Both the position numbers and the translations under genes were made by a program. A stretch of 28,426 bases of DNA from a virus, in the IMG/VR virus record IMGVR_UViG_3300037261_000049, positions 1-28,426 of that record, one strand, 5' to 3'. Numbering within the stretch: position 1 is the stretch's first letter; every line of letters begins with the position of its first letter. The notes under the pieces are model-generated. The model was not told the DNA's origin, did no database searches, and saw only the letters and a list, made by a program, of their open reading frames with translations. Positions 20,215 through 27,689 of the stretch are shown piece by piece.

Positions 20215-21132
20215 ATGCACCTTAAATCTTACCCTTCCATATTCAACATGGGCCATAAGGCCGTTGCTGATCTATTAGTAGGACCTGTATACGTCCAAGA
20301 AAAAATCGACGGCAGTCAATTTTCATGGGGATTAGATGAAGAAGGAAATGTAATCACCCGTTCAAAAGGTGCTGAGATATTCTTAGAAACAGTTGATAAA
20401 CTGTTCAAAGGAGCTGTGGAATACGTCCATTCGGTCAAAGCATTGCTAGTGCCAGGTTGGACTTACAGGGGCGAAGTGCTGTGTCGTCCTCGTCATAACA
20501 CATTAGTATACGACCGCGTACCACGACACAATGTCGTGATATTTGACGTGAATACCAGTGAAGAAACATATTTAACTTATGAGAGTATGACGGAGTATGC
20601 CGCAGGATTGGATCTAGAGGTAGTACCGTTACTATACACAGGGATGGTAGAATCAGCTGATCAATTAAAGGCGTTCCTTGAAACACAGAGTTTCTTAGGT
20701 GGCCAAAAAGTGGAAGGTGTGGTGGTAAAACCGGTCGGGTATCACCTTTTTGGTGTTGATAAAAAAGCTTTGATGGGAAAGTATGTTTCTGAAGCCTTCA
20801 AAGAGATACATGGTGGCGAATGGCGCAAAGCGAATCCCTCTAACAATGAGATAGTCGAGAAAGTGGCGCTAGTGTACAAAACCCCTGCCAGGTGGCAGAA
20901 GAGTGTTCAGCATCTTAAAGAAGCAGGGCAGCTTGAGGATTCCCCTAGGGACATCGGGAAGATATTGAAAGAAATCAGTACTGATGTGTTAAAAGAATGT
21001 GAGCAAGAGATTAAAGAAGAACTGTTTAGGGCTGCTTGGCCTAAGATATCGCGTATCATCATAGCTGGGTTTCCCGAGTTTTATAAGTCAGAGCTTTTGA
21101 ATAAACAGTTTGTTACGGAGGAAAAGAAATGA
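20215..21132 (+). CDS. RNA ligase
   Basis: 305 residues from ATG 20215 (GGAGAG upstream; a start at 20188 would lie inside the promoter). Nucleotidyltransferase motifs: VQEKIDGSQF with adenylated lysine K30 and KIDGS; YRGEVLC; VVIFDVN; VEGVVVKP (motif IV); LMGKYVSE (motif V). This is the Rnl2-like / RNA_ligase family that seals nicked RNA with ATP. A long helical C-terminal part follows. With the overlapping HAD phosphatase it forms a repair pair that could mend tRNA cut by host anticodon nucleases. No polynucleotide kinase is visible in this window. Confidence 0.85.
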   Translation: MHLKSYPSIFNMGHKAVADLLVGPVYVQEKIDGSQFSWGLDEEGNVITRSKGAEIFLETVDKLFKGAVEYVHSVKALLVPGWTYRGEVLCRPRHNTLVYDRVPRHNVVIFDVNTSEETYLTYESMTEYAAGLDLEVVPLLYTGMVESADQLKAFLETQSFLGGQKVEGVVVKPVGYHLFGVDKKALMGKYVSEAFKEIHGGEWRKANPSNNEIVEKVALVYKTPARWQKSVQHLKEAGQLEDSPRDIGKILKEISTDVLKECEQEIKEELFRAAWPKISRIIIAGFPEFYKSELLNKQFVTEEKK

Positions 21133-21656
21133 AAGTACTCATGACGGATTTTGACGGCGTGTTAAATAGTGAAGCCAGTTTCCATATGGAAATACGTCGA
21201 AAGACGCTACATGTTTCTAATACTCTGTCAGTAGTGGCCTGTTCCAATCTTCAGTACATTCTTGATCAAGATCCAGAGATAAAGATAGTCATATCTTCCA
21301 CATGGCGTAAGATACACACGATGCAGGAACTGAAGAACATTCTTAATTCTTACGGAGTGAATCCGGCTAGAGTGATTGATAAGACTCCCTCCGTCTTTAG
21401 CGGAAATCGAGCCCATGAGATTAACTTATGGCTGGAAGAACATCCTGGGGATCATGTAGTGGTAATTTTAGATGATGACAACGATGTGCTTGGTGTAACA
21501 GATAAACGTTGTCATGTGTTCCAGACCACTTGGGAAGATGGATTGCTCTTTAAACAAGCTAAAATGATAAGTAAACTATTCCGTGAAGCATCAGAACCCC
21601 TTCCAGGGTGGACCGCAGACGGTGTGACGTATACTTCAAAGCAACCAGGAGTTTAA
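21129..21656 (+). CDS. HAD phosphatase of the RNA-repair (SAK) type
   Basis: 175 residues. MTDFDGVLNS gives the nucleophile D7 and D9; IVISSTWRKIH is motif II; NRAHEINLWLEEHPGDH and VVILDDDND are later HAD motifs. The order matches 'HAD domain in Swiss Army Knife RNA repair proteins', where it removes end phosphates. The start overlaps the ligase stop (ATGA), so they are co-made. Likely cleans 3' phosphates or cyclic phosphates before ligation; exact end chemistry is not visible. Confidence 0.8.
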   Translation: MKVLMTDFDGVLNSEASFHMEIRRKTLHVSNTLSVVACSNLQYILDQDPEIKIVISSTWRKIHTMQELKNILNSYGVNPARVIDKTPSVFSGNRAHEINLWLEEHPGDHVVVILDDDNDVLGVTDKRCHVFQTTWEDGLLFKQAKMISKLFREASEPLPGWTADGVTYTSKQPGV

Positions 21657-21657
21657 A

Positions 21658-21858
21658 ATGAAACGATTCCTATTCGGCGTTATCTTTGGTATTATAATCT
21701 TGTCACCTACATACCTGTATGTTTATAGCAAAGGTATGGTGGATGGGGTAGCGCATTACAGGCGCAGTGATAATTTCAAGTTGACCTTATTCAGTATGTT
21801 TGTGGCAGGTGTGCATGAAGCGTGTAGGCATCTGTATGAGTGCGGGGGGACTAGATGA
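21658..21858 (+). CDS. Small membrane protein
   Basis: 66 residues: KRFLFGVIFGIIILSPTYLYV, one membrane span or signal anchor at about 3-23, then a soluble tail with HEACRHLYECGG. Overlaps the protease gene by ATGA, so they may be made together at the envelope. Unknown function. Confidence 0.6.
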   Translation: MKRFLFGVIFGIIILSPTYLYVYSKGMVDGVAHYRRSDNFKLTLFSMFVAGVHEACRHLYECGGTR

Positions 21859-22484
21859 AAAGAGAAGCGATACTCATAGGCGGTGTTTTGGCCTTTCTAG
21901 TGGCTGGATTTCAGTCATGTTTTGGCGTATCCCCCGAAAGGATATACAAAGAGGCTAACTCGAAGGTGGTAATGATACATACGATTACGGCTACTGGCGG
22001 CGGAGAATGTAGTGGAGAGTTTATATCCAAAAATGGAAACGTTTTAACGTGCGCCCATTGTTTCGAGCACACGCCGAAGAAGATCTTTGTGAAGGATGCA
22101 GAAGGGATGGTATCAATCGGGAAAATAATAAAGATAGACCAGCGGTCAGACTTAGCTCTTTTGGATACACGTTTCGAGCGTAGACCCTACTTTAAGTTAG
22201 GGAGGGGGGTTAAAGTGGGGCAACAAGTATTCGCGCTAGGTTCCCCGTTAGGAATTCAAAACACAATGTCTGTAGGATGGGTTGAAAATACGCGTACGGA
22301 GTCTAGGCGGATTATTCTACATAGTGCCTTTATTAATCCAGGCAATAGCGGGGGTCCGCTAGTAGACACACACGGTAGGCTAGTAGGGGTTAATGAGGCT
22401 ATCATTATGGAGAATATACTACAGGCCGCACAAGCTCTGTATATAGCTATTGATGGCTCTGAGGTAAAGGAGTTCCTACGTTGA
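21855..22484 (+). CDS. Exported trypsin-like serine protease (DegP/HtrA type)
   Basis: 209 residues. The hydrophobic N-terminus at 5-24 (AILIGGVLAFLVAGFQSCFG) looks like a signal peptide. The catalytic triad is plain: H68 in VLTCAHCF, D99 in RSDLALLD and S165 in NPGNSGGPLVD, with GSPLG at 129-133. It lacks PDZ domains, so it is a single-domain S1C-type protease. It would act outside the cytoplasmic membrane, perhaps on envelope, receptor or lysis proteins. Unusual cargo for a phage replication arm. Codon flavour resembles the 3-7 kb segment rather than its direct upstream neighbours. Confidence 0.85.
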   Translation: MKREAILIGGVLAFLVAGFQSCFGVSPERIYKEANSKVVMIHTITATGGGECSGEFISKNGNVLTCAHCFEHTPKKIFVKDAEGMVSIGKIIKIDQRSDLALLDTRFERRPYFKLGRGVKVGQQVFALGSPLGIQNTMSVGWVENTRTESRRIILHSAFINPGNSGGPLVDTHGRLVGVNEAIIMENILQAAQALYIAIDGSEVKEFLR

Positions 22485-22561
22485 AGTACGAATATGTATT
22501 AGGACTATTGTTCTTTATGTGGGTGGGGGTTGTGTTAGGGTTACTATTGTGGATGAGTTAA
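22481..22561 (+). CDS. Miniature membrane protein, TTG start
   Basis: 26 residues, MKYEYVLGLLFFMWVGVVLG and a short end, nearly all one membrane span. The TTG start at 22481 overlaps the protease stop and is served by AAAGGAG 9-10 bases upstream; its TAA is immediately followed by the next ATG. Too short for routine gene calling. Probably real because of the ribosome site and tight packing. Confidence 0.5.
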   Translation: MKYEYVLGLLFFMWVGVVLGLLLWMS

Positions 22562-22837
22562 ATGCGCGTATACAAGCTTGATGAGAATCTGCAATGTAAG
22601 TGTGGACACAAATGGATAGATCATCACCATGGCGTCGTCCAAAATCCTGAGTATTCTGACTATCCTCTTAATATCAACGGATGTATTGGTGAGGAATGTG
22701 AATATAATCAGTTTGAGGGATACTTTGCACCTCGACACAAGGAAAAGACAATGTGCTTATGTAATAATTTCAGACCTCGATCCTTAAATGTCCAAAAGCT
22801 TGTAAATAAGTGGCGAACGGAGCATAAAAATGGATGA
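22562..22837 (+). CDS. Hypothetical Cys/His-rich protein
   Basis: 91 residues. LQCKCGHKWIDHHH at 10-23 and CIGEECEY plus CLCNNF later make a probable zinc-binding protein; similar 'C.CGH....H' phage proteins bind metal but have no known role. The start directly follows the previous stop. Confidence 0.6.
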   Translation: MRVYKLDENLQCKCGHKWIDHHHGVVQNPEYSDYPLNINGCIGEECEYNQFEGYFAPRHKEKTMCLCNNFRPRSLNVQKLVNKWRTEHKNG

Positions 22838-23189
22838 CATCCTGGGAGGTACACCTGATACACCAGATTTAGGAGCTAATCCACTAAATCTTATACAGCC
22901 AGTGGAAAACCTTGTCCAGCCTGTCGTGAATGCTGTAGAGAATACAGCCGCTGCACGTATCGGTGAGATACAGATGATTCCAATAACAGGCTCATCGGAT
23001 ATTGCGGCCTACGGCTATGATCCTGTTGAGTTTAAATTACAAGTACAGTTTACCAACAATAGAATTTATGTATACTCGAATGTTTCTCCGTCCGATTTTG
23101 CGGCGTTAAGCCAATCCGTAAGTAAGGGGAAGGCTATCTGGGATTTGAGACGAAATCCTGTCACATACCCCTTCGTGAGGCTGCAATGA
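22830..23189 (+). CDS. KTSC-domain protein
   Basis: 119 residues. Residues 48-119 (IQMIPITGSSDIAAYGYDPV, then LQVQFTNNRIYVYSNVSPSDF, and a final YPFVRLQ) match the KTSC domain, known alone in phages and at the C-terminus of some lysyl-tRNA synthetases; it is thought to bind RNA or nucleotides. The N-terminal 45 residues are Pro/Asn-rich and probably flexible. Its conserved cysteine position is replaced here (GSSDI). Overlaps its neighbours by a few bases. Confidence 0.7.
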   Translation: MDDILGGTPDTPDLGANPLNLIQPVENLVQPVVNAVENTAAARIGEIQMIPITGSSDIAAYGYDPVEFKLQVQFTNNRIYVYSNVSPSDFAALSQSVSKGKAIWDLRRNPVTYPFVRLQ

Positions 23190-23251
23190 ATTACATTTGC
23201 TATATGCATAGTCTGTTTTCGTGTCGATGGTGCTACTGGGGTGAAAAATGA
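23186..23251 (+). CDS. Possible micro-protein
   Basis: 21 residues (MNYICYMHSLFSCRWCYWGE plus K) linked by ATGA overlaps to the genes before and after it. CxxC and aromatic-rich. The two overlaps support it, but there is no ribosome site. Confidence 0.35.
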   Translation: MNYICYMHSLFSCRWCYWGEK

Positions 23252-23406
23252 CTAATAAAGAGAAAGCTATTCGACGTTTTGCTAAGGCAATGAGAGATGC
23301 TAATGTTGTATTTATGGTTGAAACAGGAAAATTTACACCTAATATGAACACATTCTGGTCTCTCTATATTGAAGCGTGTAGGGAAGAGGATAAAAATTAT
23401 GTCTGA
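23248..23406 (+). CDS. Small hypothetical helical protein
   Basis: 52 residues (MTNKEKAIRRFAKAMRDANV...), basic helical N-terminus. ATGA overlap upstream and 8-base overlap downstream. Unrecognised. Confidence 0.55.
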   Translation: MTNKEKAIRRFAKAMRDANVVFMVETGKFTPNMNTFWSLYIEACREEDKNYV

Positions 23407-24073
23407 TCCTAACGATATTATCAGCTCGCTTGAAGCCACAGAGAGTGATGTTCTTTCGATGAAGAAAGATCATTATGCTATGGGAGGGGGAACCAGGTCC
23501 CCAGCTCCTGTTGCACGTCCTCAAGCTGGTTTAAATGATGAGCTAGTGCAGATGCTGAAAATGGGCAAGAAATACAATCAATTCCAAGGGCTAGATCGGT
23601 GTATTCGTGTTCTTGATCCTGGCACTCCCAATCAACGGCACTGCTTTGCTATGATGGTGAAGGATATGACACGTAATATGGTCATCTGTTCTAGCTGTGA
23701 TCGTATCCGTGACGTGAATGCCAATCCAAAGGTCATTAACAGCTCTATGATACGATTAAGCCCTAAAGAGCTAGAAGAATTTCACATGAGTAAAGATCCG
23801 TTAGAGGATGCAAAACCAGTAAAAGTGAAACCCACCAAAAATCTCGCCAAAGCGGCGGAATTGAAGCCTAGGAGGCCTAAAGTGGCAGTACCTAATAAAG
23901 TAACAATAGAAGTGACAATGAAGGAACTCGAGAGTAATCCTGCTATTATTGATGTCCTTCTACAAAAGACGCTGGATGCTATTTTCGAACTTCCAGTCAA
24001 AAATTTCAGAGAAGCCGAAGAGATACGAAAAGTTAAAGAGAGAGTGGAAAGCTATCTGACAGGGGAGAAATAA
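23399..24073 (+). CDS. Hypothetical protein
   Basis: 224 residues from ATG 23399 (GAAGAGGATAA before it). Helical N-terminus, a middle block [19 protein letters not shown] with [11 protein letters not shown] (four cysteines, possible zinc site), a lysine/proline-rich linker at about 138-168, and a helical C-terminus. The modular look suggests an adaptor or nucleic-acid-binding protein. No family recognised. Confidence 0.65.
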   Translation: MSDPNDIISSLEATESDVLSMKKDHYAMGGGTRSPAPVARPQAGLNDELVQMLKMGKKYNQFQGLDRCIRVLDPGTPNQRHCFAMMVKDMTRNMVICSSCDRIRDVNANPKVINSSMIRLSPKELEEFHMSKDPLEDAKPVKVKPTKNLAKAAELKPRRPKVAVPNKVTIEVTMKELESNPAIIDVLLQKTLDAIFELPVKNFREAEEIRKVKERVESYLTGEK

Positions 24074-24074
24074 T

Positions 24075-24575
24075 ATGAGTTATGCTGACACAATTGGTCA
24101 GTCTTTTGGCTTCTTAACAATTAAGTCTGTATTATTTAAAGATCAATATCACAATCCATATGGTCTTTGTGAATGTGTCTGTGGAACCCGTAAGATTATA
24201 GCACTAAATGGCGTAGTAAGCGGTATTGTCAAATCATGTGGTTGTTGGTTACGTGAATCAACTGGGAAAAGAACAAAGATATTACATACAACTCACGGTC
24301 ATAGTAGTCCACCGAGTTCAACGTATCGTTCTTGGATTAGTATGTGGGCACGAACTACTAATCCCCACCGCAACAGCTATAAAAATTATGGTGGACGAGG
24401 TATCACAGTATGTGATCGGTGGAAGCAGTTTGAAAACTTTTTACAGGATCTGGGATTACGACCAACAGGAACATCATTAGATCGTATTAATAATAGTGGT
24501 AATTATACACCAAAAAATTGTCAATGGGCTACGAGGAAAGAACAAGCAAATAATCGGAGGAAATGTTATGCGTGA
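24075..24575 (+). CDS. AP2/HNH-type homing endonuclease-like protein
   Basis: 166 residues following a well-known phage pattern: [10 protein letters not shown] at the start, CECVCGTRK...VKSCGCW zinc-like cysteines, [31 protein letters not shown] and [20 protein letters not shown], ending QANNRRK. These free-standing proteins carry AP2-like DNA-binding and HNH-like nuclease features and behave as homing endonucleases. It precedes and slightly overlaps the next gene. A GGGGAG site is upstream. Confidence 0.8.
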   Translation: MSYADTIGQSFGFLTIKSVLFKDQYHNPYGLCECVCGTRKIIALNGVVSGIVKSCGCWLRESTGKRTKILHTTHGHSSPPSSTYRSWISMWARTTNPHRNSYKNYGGRGITVCDRWKQFENFLQDLGLRPTGTSLDRINNSGNYTPKNCQWATRKEQANNRRKCYA

Positions 24576-24939
24576 AGAATACTATATTAAAAATATGGAG
24601 AACTTTCATAATCGAATTAGCAATGTAGAGGATAAGCTAGGAGGAATTTACAGAGTGCTAGAGCAGATCATTGGCAAGGAATTGCTCCGGGGTCAAGCGC
24701 TGCACAAAGTGCTCATGGATAAAGCTGTCTTTACGGATCAGGAATTGAAGGTGGCATTGGACGCTCTGATTGCCGAAAGTAAAGCTGATCTAAAAGCTAT
24801 GGAAGAGAAAGCACAAGCCGAGAAAGCTAAGATTGAGTTACTCGTGCCAGCGAATGCGAACTTAACTCCGCCTGTAGACAACATTGCACCTGACGCGCCA
24901 GTAGTCCATCCAGATACCCTCGCTAAGTTACAGGAGTAA
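24568..24939 (+). CDS. Coiled-coil hypothetical protein
   Basis: 123 residues from ATG 24568 (CGGAGG upstream). Long heptad-like helices at about 5-90 ([40 protein letters not shown]), then a proline-rich tail. Oligomerisation is probable; function unknown. Confidence 0.65.
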   Translation: MREEYYIKNMENFHNRISNVEDKLGGIYRVLEQIIGKELLRGQALHKVLMDKAVFTDQELKVALDALIAESKADLKAMEEKAQAEKAKIELLVPANANLTPPVDNIAPDAPVVHPDTLAKLQE

Positions 24940-24943
24940 AACT

Positions 24944-25438
24944 ATGAGCTGTCCAGTATGTAATATGAAACTTACGAGGGACGTATACGGCCTGATTGAC
25001 GAAGCCTGTGGGCCTTGCTCTCGTCAGATTAGGCAGATGCAAGCAGGATTCAATGGCGTAACACCTGAGCCCCAAAAGATTAAAGAGACTTGGGATAATA
25101 CGAGTGCCTTTGAAGAATGGAAAGCACAATTGCTTCCGAGTGACAGTGATAGTGTTTCTCTCCGTAAAAAAGATGCATATACAGTAATGGCATGTGATGT
25201 TCGGGATATGAAACTGACAGTGGGGCTTCCAACGTGGCTTCCGTTAGAAGAACAGGTTTACACAGGCTGGATATGTGAAGTGGCAAAAGATGAACGACTT
25301 CAAGAACTATTAGGACTTACATATAGCCAGCTCCTTGCAGTAAAAGCTGTTGTAAAGAAACGGCTTCAGAAACAGATGAATCTATACCGACATATCAAGG
25401 ATCTTGCGGATGGAGGTAAGAAAAATGGAAGGGTTTAG
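24944..25438 (+). CDS. Hypothetical protein with N-terminal zinc ribbon
   Basis: 164 residues. C3xxC6 and C22xxC25 form an N-terminal zinc ribbon; the rest is helical with a basic C-terminus (VKAVVKKRLQKQMNLYRHIK). The layout suggests a nucleic-acid-binding or regulatory protein. No family recognised. Confidence 0.65.
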   Translation: MSCPVCNMKLTRDVYGLIDEACGPCSRQIRQMQAGFNGVTPEPQKIKETWDNTSAFEEWKAQLLPSDSDSVSLRKKDAYTVMACDVRDMKLTVGLPTWLPLEEQVYTGWICEVAKDERLQELLGLTYSQLLAVKAVVKKRLQKQMNLYRHIKDLADGGKKNGRV

Positions 25439-25730
25439 CCTCAACGTTAACGGAATTGGAGGGAATGACCCTACTCCCCCTAAGAAAGAAGTATCTGTCG
25501 TGTGGGAATGCCAAGATAGTATCAATCCTGACTACAAATTGGTTGTCCTTCGGACTGAGCCTTACAAAGGCTTACTAACCGTATCTTGTAAAGACAAAGT
25601 ATTCTATACTCATCCTGTGCCTATCAGTTTCGATGCCAAATACGGTATAGATATGGGGGACTATGAGTCATGGGGCCATTTAGCCTGTGAAGTGACCCAA
25701 GCACATGAACGGCTTCAAGAGGGAGAGTAA
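25425..25730 (+). CDS. Hypothetical protein
   Basis: 101 residues from ATG 25425 (GGAGGT upstream). Beta-rich central part (DYKLVVLRTEPYKGLLTVSC). The start overlaps the zinc-ribbon gene. Unrecognised. Confidence 0.6.
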   Translation: MEGFSLNVNGIGGNDPTPPKKEVSVVWECQDSINPDYKLVVLRTEPYKGLLTVSCKDKVFYTHPVPISFDAKYGIDMGDYESWGHLACEVTQAHERLQEGE

Positions 25731-25895
25731 ATGAGTTTACGCCAACACGTAGTACACTACTGGCCACATTATAGCCTCAGTACTATTATTATTGGCCTAT
25801 TAAGTAGAATTGATTGGTTATGGGAAAAGACAGAATGGCTACGTGCTATGGTGGGGTGGGTAGAGAAGAAAAAGAAGAAACGGAGAAAGAAATGA
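25731..25895 (+). CDS. Small basic hypothetical protein
   Basis: 54 residues: aromatic N-terminal half and a run of Lys/Arg at the end (EKKKKKRRKK). GGGAGAG upstream; the stop overlaps the next ATG. May bind membrane or nucleic acid through the basic tail. Confidence 0.55.
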   Translation: MSLRQHVVHYWPHYSLSTIIIGLLSRIDWLWEKTEWLRAMVGWVEKKKKKRRKK

Positions 25896-26044
25896 TAACA
25901 CATATTGAAAAACGTAAACTAGCTCTAGCAACATTAGAATTTGAACGGTCATTACCTATTCAAGATTGGTGGGCTGCACGCCTGGATCAGAAGATTGAAG
26001 ACTTGAAACTTGCAATCATAGAACTTGAAAGGAGACAAAAATGA
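25892..26044 (+). CDS. Small coiled-coil-like protein
   Basis: 50 residues (MITHIEKRKLALATLEFERS...), two amphipathic helices around SLPIQDWW. ATGA overlaps on both sides. Unrecognised. Confidence 0.55.
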   Translation: MITHIEKRKLALATLEFERSLPIQDWWAARLDQKIEDLKLAIIELERRQK

Positions 26045-26139
26045 CTATGTTCTATACACACGCGTTTTACTACATGCTAGGATTTTTCGTCGGAATCATC
26101 TGTACTCTCATACTAATTCATTACACCTCTCCATACTAA
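26041..26139 (+). CDS. Miniature membrane protein
   Basis: 32 residues with one membrane span (YYMLGFFVGIICTLILIHYT). Coupled by ATGA; AAAGGAGA upstream. Unknown function. Confidence 0.55.
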   Translation: MTMFYTHAFYYMLGFFVGIICTLILIHYTSPY

Positions 26140-26140
26140 A

Positions 26141-26269
26141 ATGGCTACGCTTGAACAGCCAGAAGTGCCGATGATTGTATGTAAATGGTGCCGCGCTGCC
26201 ATTCATACAAAGTGTGAAGGCAGGAAACTCCATGGCTTCTGTCAATGCCAGTGTGACAGAGGCTATTAG
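26141..26269 (+). CDS. Small zinc-binding protein, last rightward gene
   Basis: 42 residues with CKWC, CEGRKLHGFCQCQC (six cysteines and a histidine): a likely one-site zinc protein. Its stop codon overlaps the stop of the leftward DUF5675 gene, so the two transcription arms meet here without a visible rightward terminator. Confidence 0.55.
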   Translation: MATLEQPEVPMIVCKWCRAAIHTKCEGRKLHGFCQCQCDRGY

Positions 26270-26682
26270 GAGGGAATATCATTAATTACAAGAGTGACAC
26301 TCTCGTCCGCATCAATGGCCGCTTGAAGTTTTGGGAACCAGGCATTGAACGCATCATGGGACCCGGAGATGTAATCATCGTTCTCGATTTTATTCCCCAA
26401 AAGGATACACCCATCAGTGTCAGCGTCGGTATTGCCAGAGTGGATACGAATGCCAGTAAAACCAGGTACGTCAAGTATGTGGGGCATGTCGCGCTTGAAT
26501 CTGACTGAAGCATCAATTATAACATTGTACGTACCAGCTGGAATAGCTGTATTATTCTGAACCTTCACCCCGTCAGGCCGTCGTACATCCTCTAAAGTAA
26601 AACACTCCATAGCGCCGTTTGTAAAAAACCTACCTAACATACTCTTATCCGTTCCTTTAAACCGATTAAGCATCAATTCCAT
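26266..26682 (-). CDS. DUF5675 family protein, possible cell-wall enzyme
   Basis: 138 residues. MLGRFFTNGAMECFTLEDVRR near the start, AIPAGTYNV, and GIRIHSGNTDADTDGCILLG at about 79-98 identify DUF5675. The H-x-G-N-T...D-x-GC block recalls the L,D-transpeptidase (YkuD) active site with catalytic cysteine, and similar phage proteins have been labelled L,D-carboxypeptidase/transpeptidase. AAGGAG precedes the ATG. It is the last gene of the leftward unit, beyond a terminator, where lysis genes often sit. An endolysin-type role is inference. Confidence 0.75.
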   Translation of the reverse strand: MELMLNRFKGTDKSMLGRFFTNGAMECFTLEDVRRPDGVKVQNNTAIPAGTYNVIIDASVRFKRDMPHILDVPGFTGIRIHSGNTDADTDGCILLGNKIENDDYISGSHDAFNAWFPKLQAAIDADESVTLVINDIPS

Positions 26683-26704
26683 AAATCTCTCCTTACATTT
26701 AGGC

Positions 26705-26723
26705 TATCCGGTAATCCCGGATA
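26705..26723 (-). other. Hairpin in the leader of the DUF5675 gene
   Basis: A perfect 7-bp stem TATCCGG/CCGGATA with a 5-base loop, between the leftward terminator and the DUF5675 ribosome site. No T tract. Possible mRNA control or 5'-end stabilising element. Confidence 0.5.
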
Positions 26724-26740
26724 ACTCACTTTACTCATAC

Positions 26741-26775
26741 AAAAAGAAAAGGCCGTGAGCACGAGGCTCACGGCC
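26741..26775 (-). terminator. Intrinsic terminator, leftward
   Basis: A perfect 10-bp GC-rich stem GGCCGTGAGC/GCTCACGGCC with a 5-base loop. Read leftward it is followed by TTTTCTTTTT, a textbook Rho-independent terminator. It separates the holin-like genes from DUF5675, so expression of the latter needs readthrough or a promoter not seen here. Confidence 0.85.
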
Positions 26776-26818
26776 CGGACGTTTCAGAGGAGGAGGTCTG
26801 AAGGTCCTAATGCGTCCG
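26776..26818 (-). other. Nested stem-loop with GGAGGAGG/CCTCCTCC loop
   Basis: TTCAGA/TCTGAA (26783-26788/26797-26802) encloses GGAGGAGG, itself within CGGACG/CGTCCG (26776-26781/26813-26818). In the leftward transcript the loop reads CCUCCUCC, which could pair with Shine-Dalgarno sites. Lies between the zinc-ribbon gene and the terminator. Confidence 0.5.
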
Positions 26819-26828
26819 TATACGAACG

Positions 26829-27041
26829 CTATAAACCTGGCCAATATTTCTTGTTCTCCGGCCACGGATATTTGTTCATCTCTTGTTCAGGTGAGAGTAC
26901 TTTCCCTAGATACTCTTCTAAGTCATAATTGTGGCCACAATGAGCACAGAACGTTATCAACCAATGCTTTCTAGTTATATTGTCCTTCTCAATACGTTCT
27001 GATACCTTTGCAAAGCGGCTGCATCCTGGACATTGTTTCAT
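26829..27041 (-). CDS. Small zinc-ribbon protein
   Basis: 70 residues with CPGC (4-7) and CAHCGH (32-37), a two-knuckle zinc ribbon, then an acidic segment and a Pro/Trp-rich end. Weak ribosome site. Leftward, after the holin-like genes. Function unknown. Confidence 0.6.
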   Translation of the reverse strand: MKQCPGCSRFAKVSERIEKDNITRKHWLITFCAHCGHNYDLEEYLGKVLSPEQEMNKYPWPENKKYWPGL

Positions 27042-27068
27042 AAGCTACACCACTCATTATCGTGCCGC

Positions 27069-27203
27069 CTATGCGCCAATAACAGCAGCAAGAATAGCAG
27101 CTAAAAACCCCATTTGCCACCGTTGATAGGAAAGAAGAGATTCAACTTTCGTTTCCACAATAGAAACGCGGTTAATCAATGCTGCCATGATAGAATTTGG
27201 CAT
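27069..27203 (-). CDS. Small XhlA/holin-like membrane protein
   Basis: 44 residues: an amphipathic helix (LINRVSIVETKVESLLSYQR) then a C-terminal membrane span (MGFLAAILAAVIGA). This helix-plus-tail-anchor layout is that of XhlA-like lysis proteins. GGGAG before the ATG. It fits a lysis module together with its neighbours. Confidence 0.55.
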   Translation of the reverse strand: MPNSIMAALINRVSIVETKVESLLSYQRWQMGFLAAILAAVIGA

Positions 27204-27222
27204 GTTATATTCTCCCAATCCC

Positions 27223-27681
27223 TCATTTAATATGAGGTAATATGAAACTTATCGTAGCTACAATAGCCATAATTCCACCAATAATCCAACCCCAGGTATC
27301 TTTACTCCCTCCACTTTTCCCTTGAGTCTCATATTGGCTCTTTTCCAAAGCAGATAATCGGTCATTAATGCCTGTACTAACAGCAGAGAGCTGTTGAGCA
27401 ACAGTTGCAGCGGTAGCTGCCACGAGAGTACGCAACGTTTCTGCGCTGGAACTAACTTGTGAGGCTAACACGGCAGCAGAAGCCACTGCTCGATCATTAG
27501 CAACGGCAACAGCCGAGATATCTACCGCTCTAATAGAGTCCAGACGACTAGATTCGGCTTTAGATAGCTGGATGGCATAATCGGCCCGTAGCTTCATCTG
27601 CTCATCAATACGGATGGCAAGCGCAGTGATCTTTTCATCCAAACGTTTCACCGATTCTTCAACACAGGGTATATTGTCCAT
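27223..27681 (-). CDS. Coiled-coil protein with C-terminal membrane anchor
   Basis: 152 residues. A long coiled coil (about 8-110, Ala/Val/Ser-rich, e.g. SIRAVDISAVAVANDRAVAS) leads to a Gly/Ser hinge and a membrane span at about 129-148 (TWGWIIGGIMAIVATISFIL). I recognise this as a frequent phage protein near lysis genes, often labelled holin or holin-like. AAGGAG before the start. Could be an antiholin, holin or spanin-type part. Confidence 0.65.
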   Translation of the reverse strand: MDNIPCVEESVKRLDEKITALAIRIDEQMKLRADYAIQLSKAESSRLDSIRAVDISAVAVANDRAVASAAVLASQVSSSAETLRTLVAATAATVAQQLSAVSTGINDRLSALEKSQYETQGKSGGSKDTWGWIIGGIMAIVATISFILPHIK

Positions 27682-27689
27682 TTGTCTCC

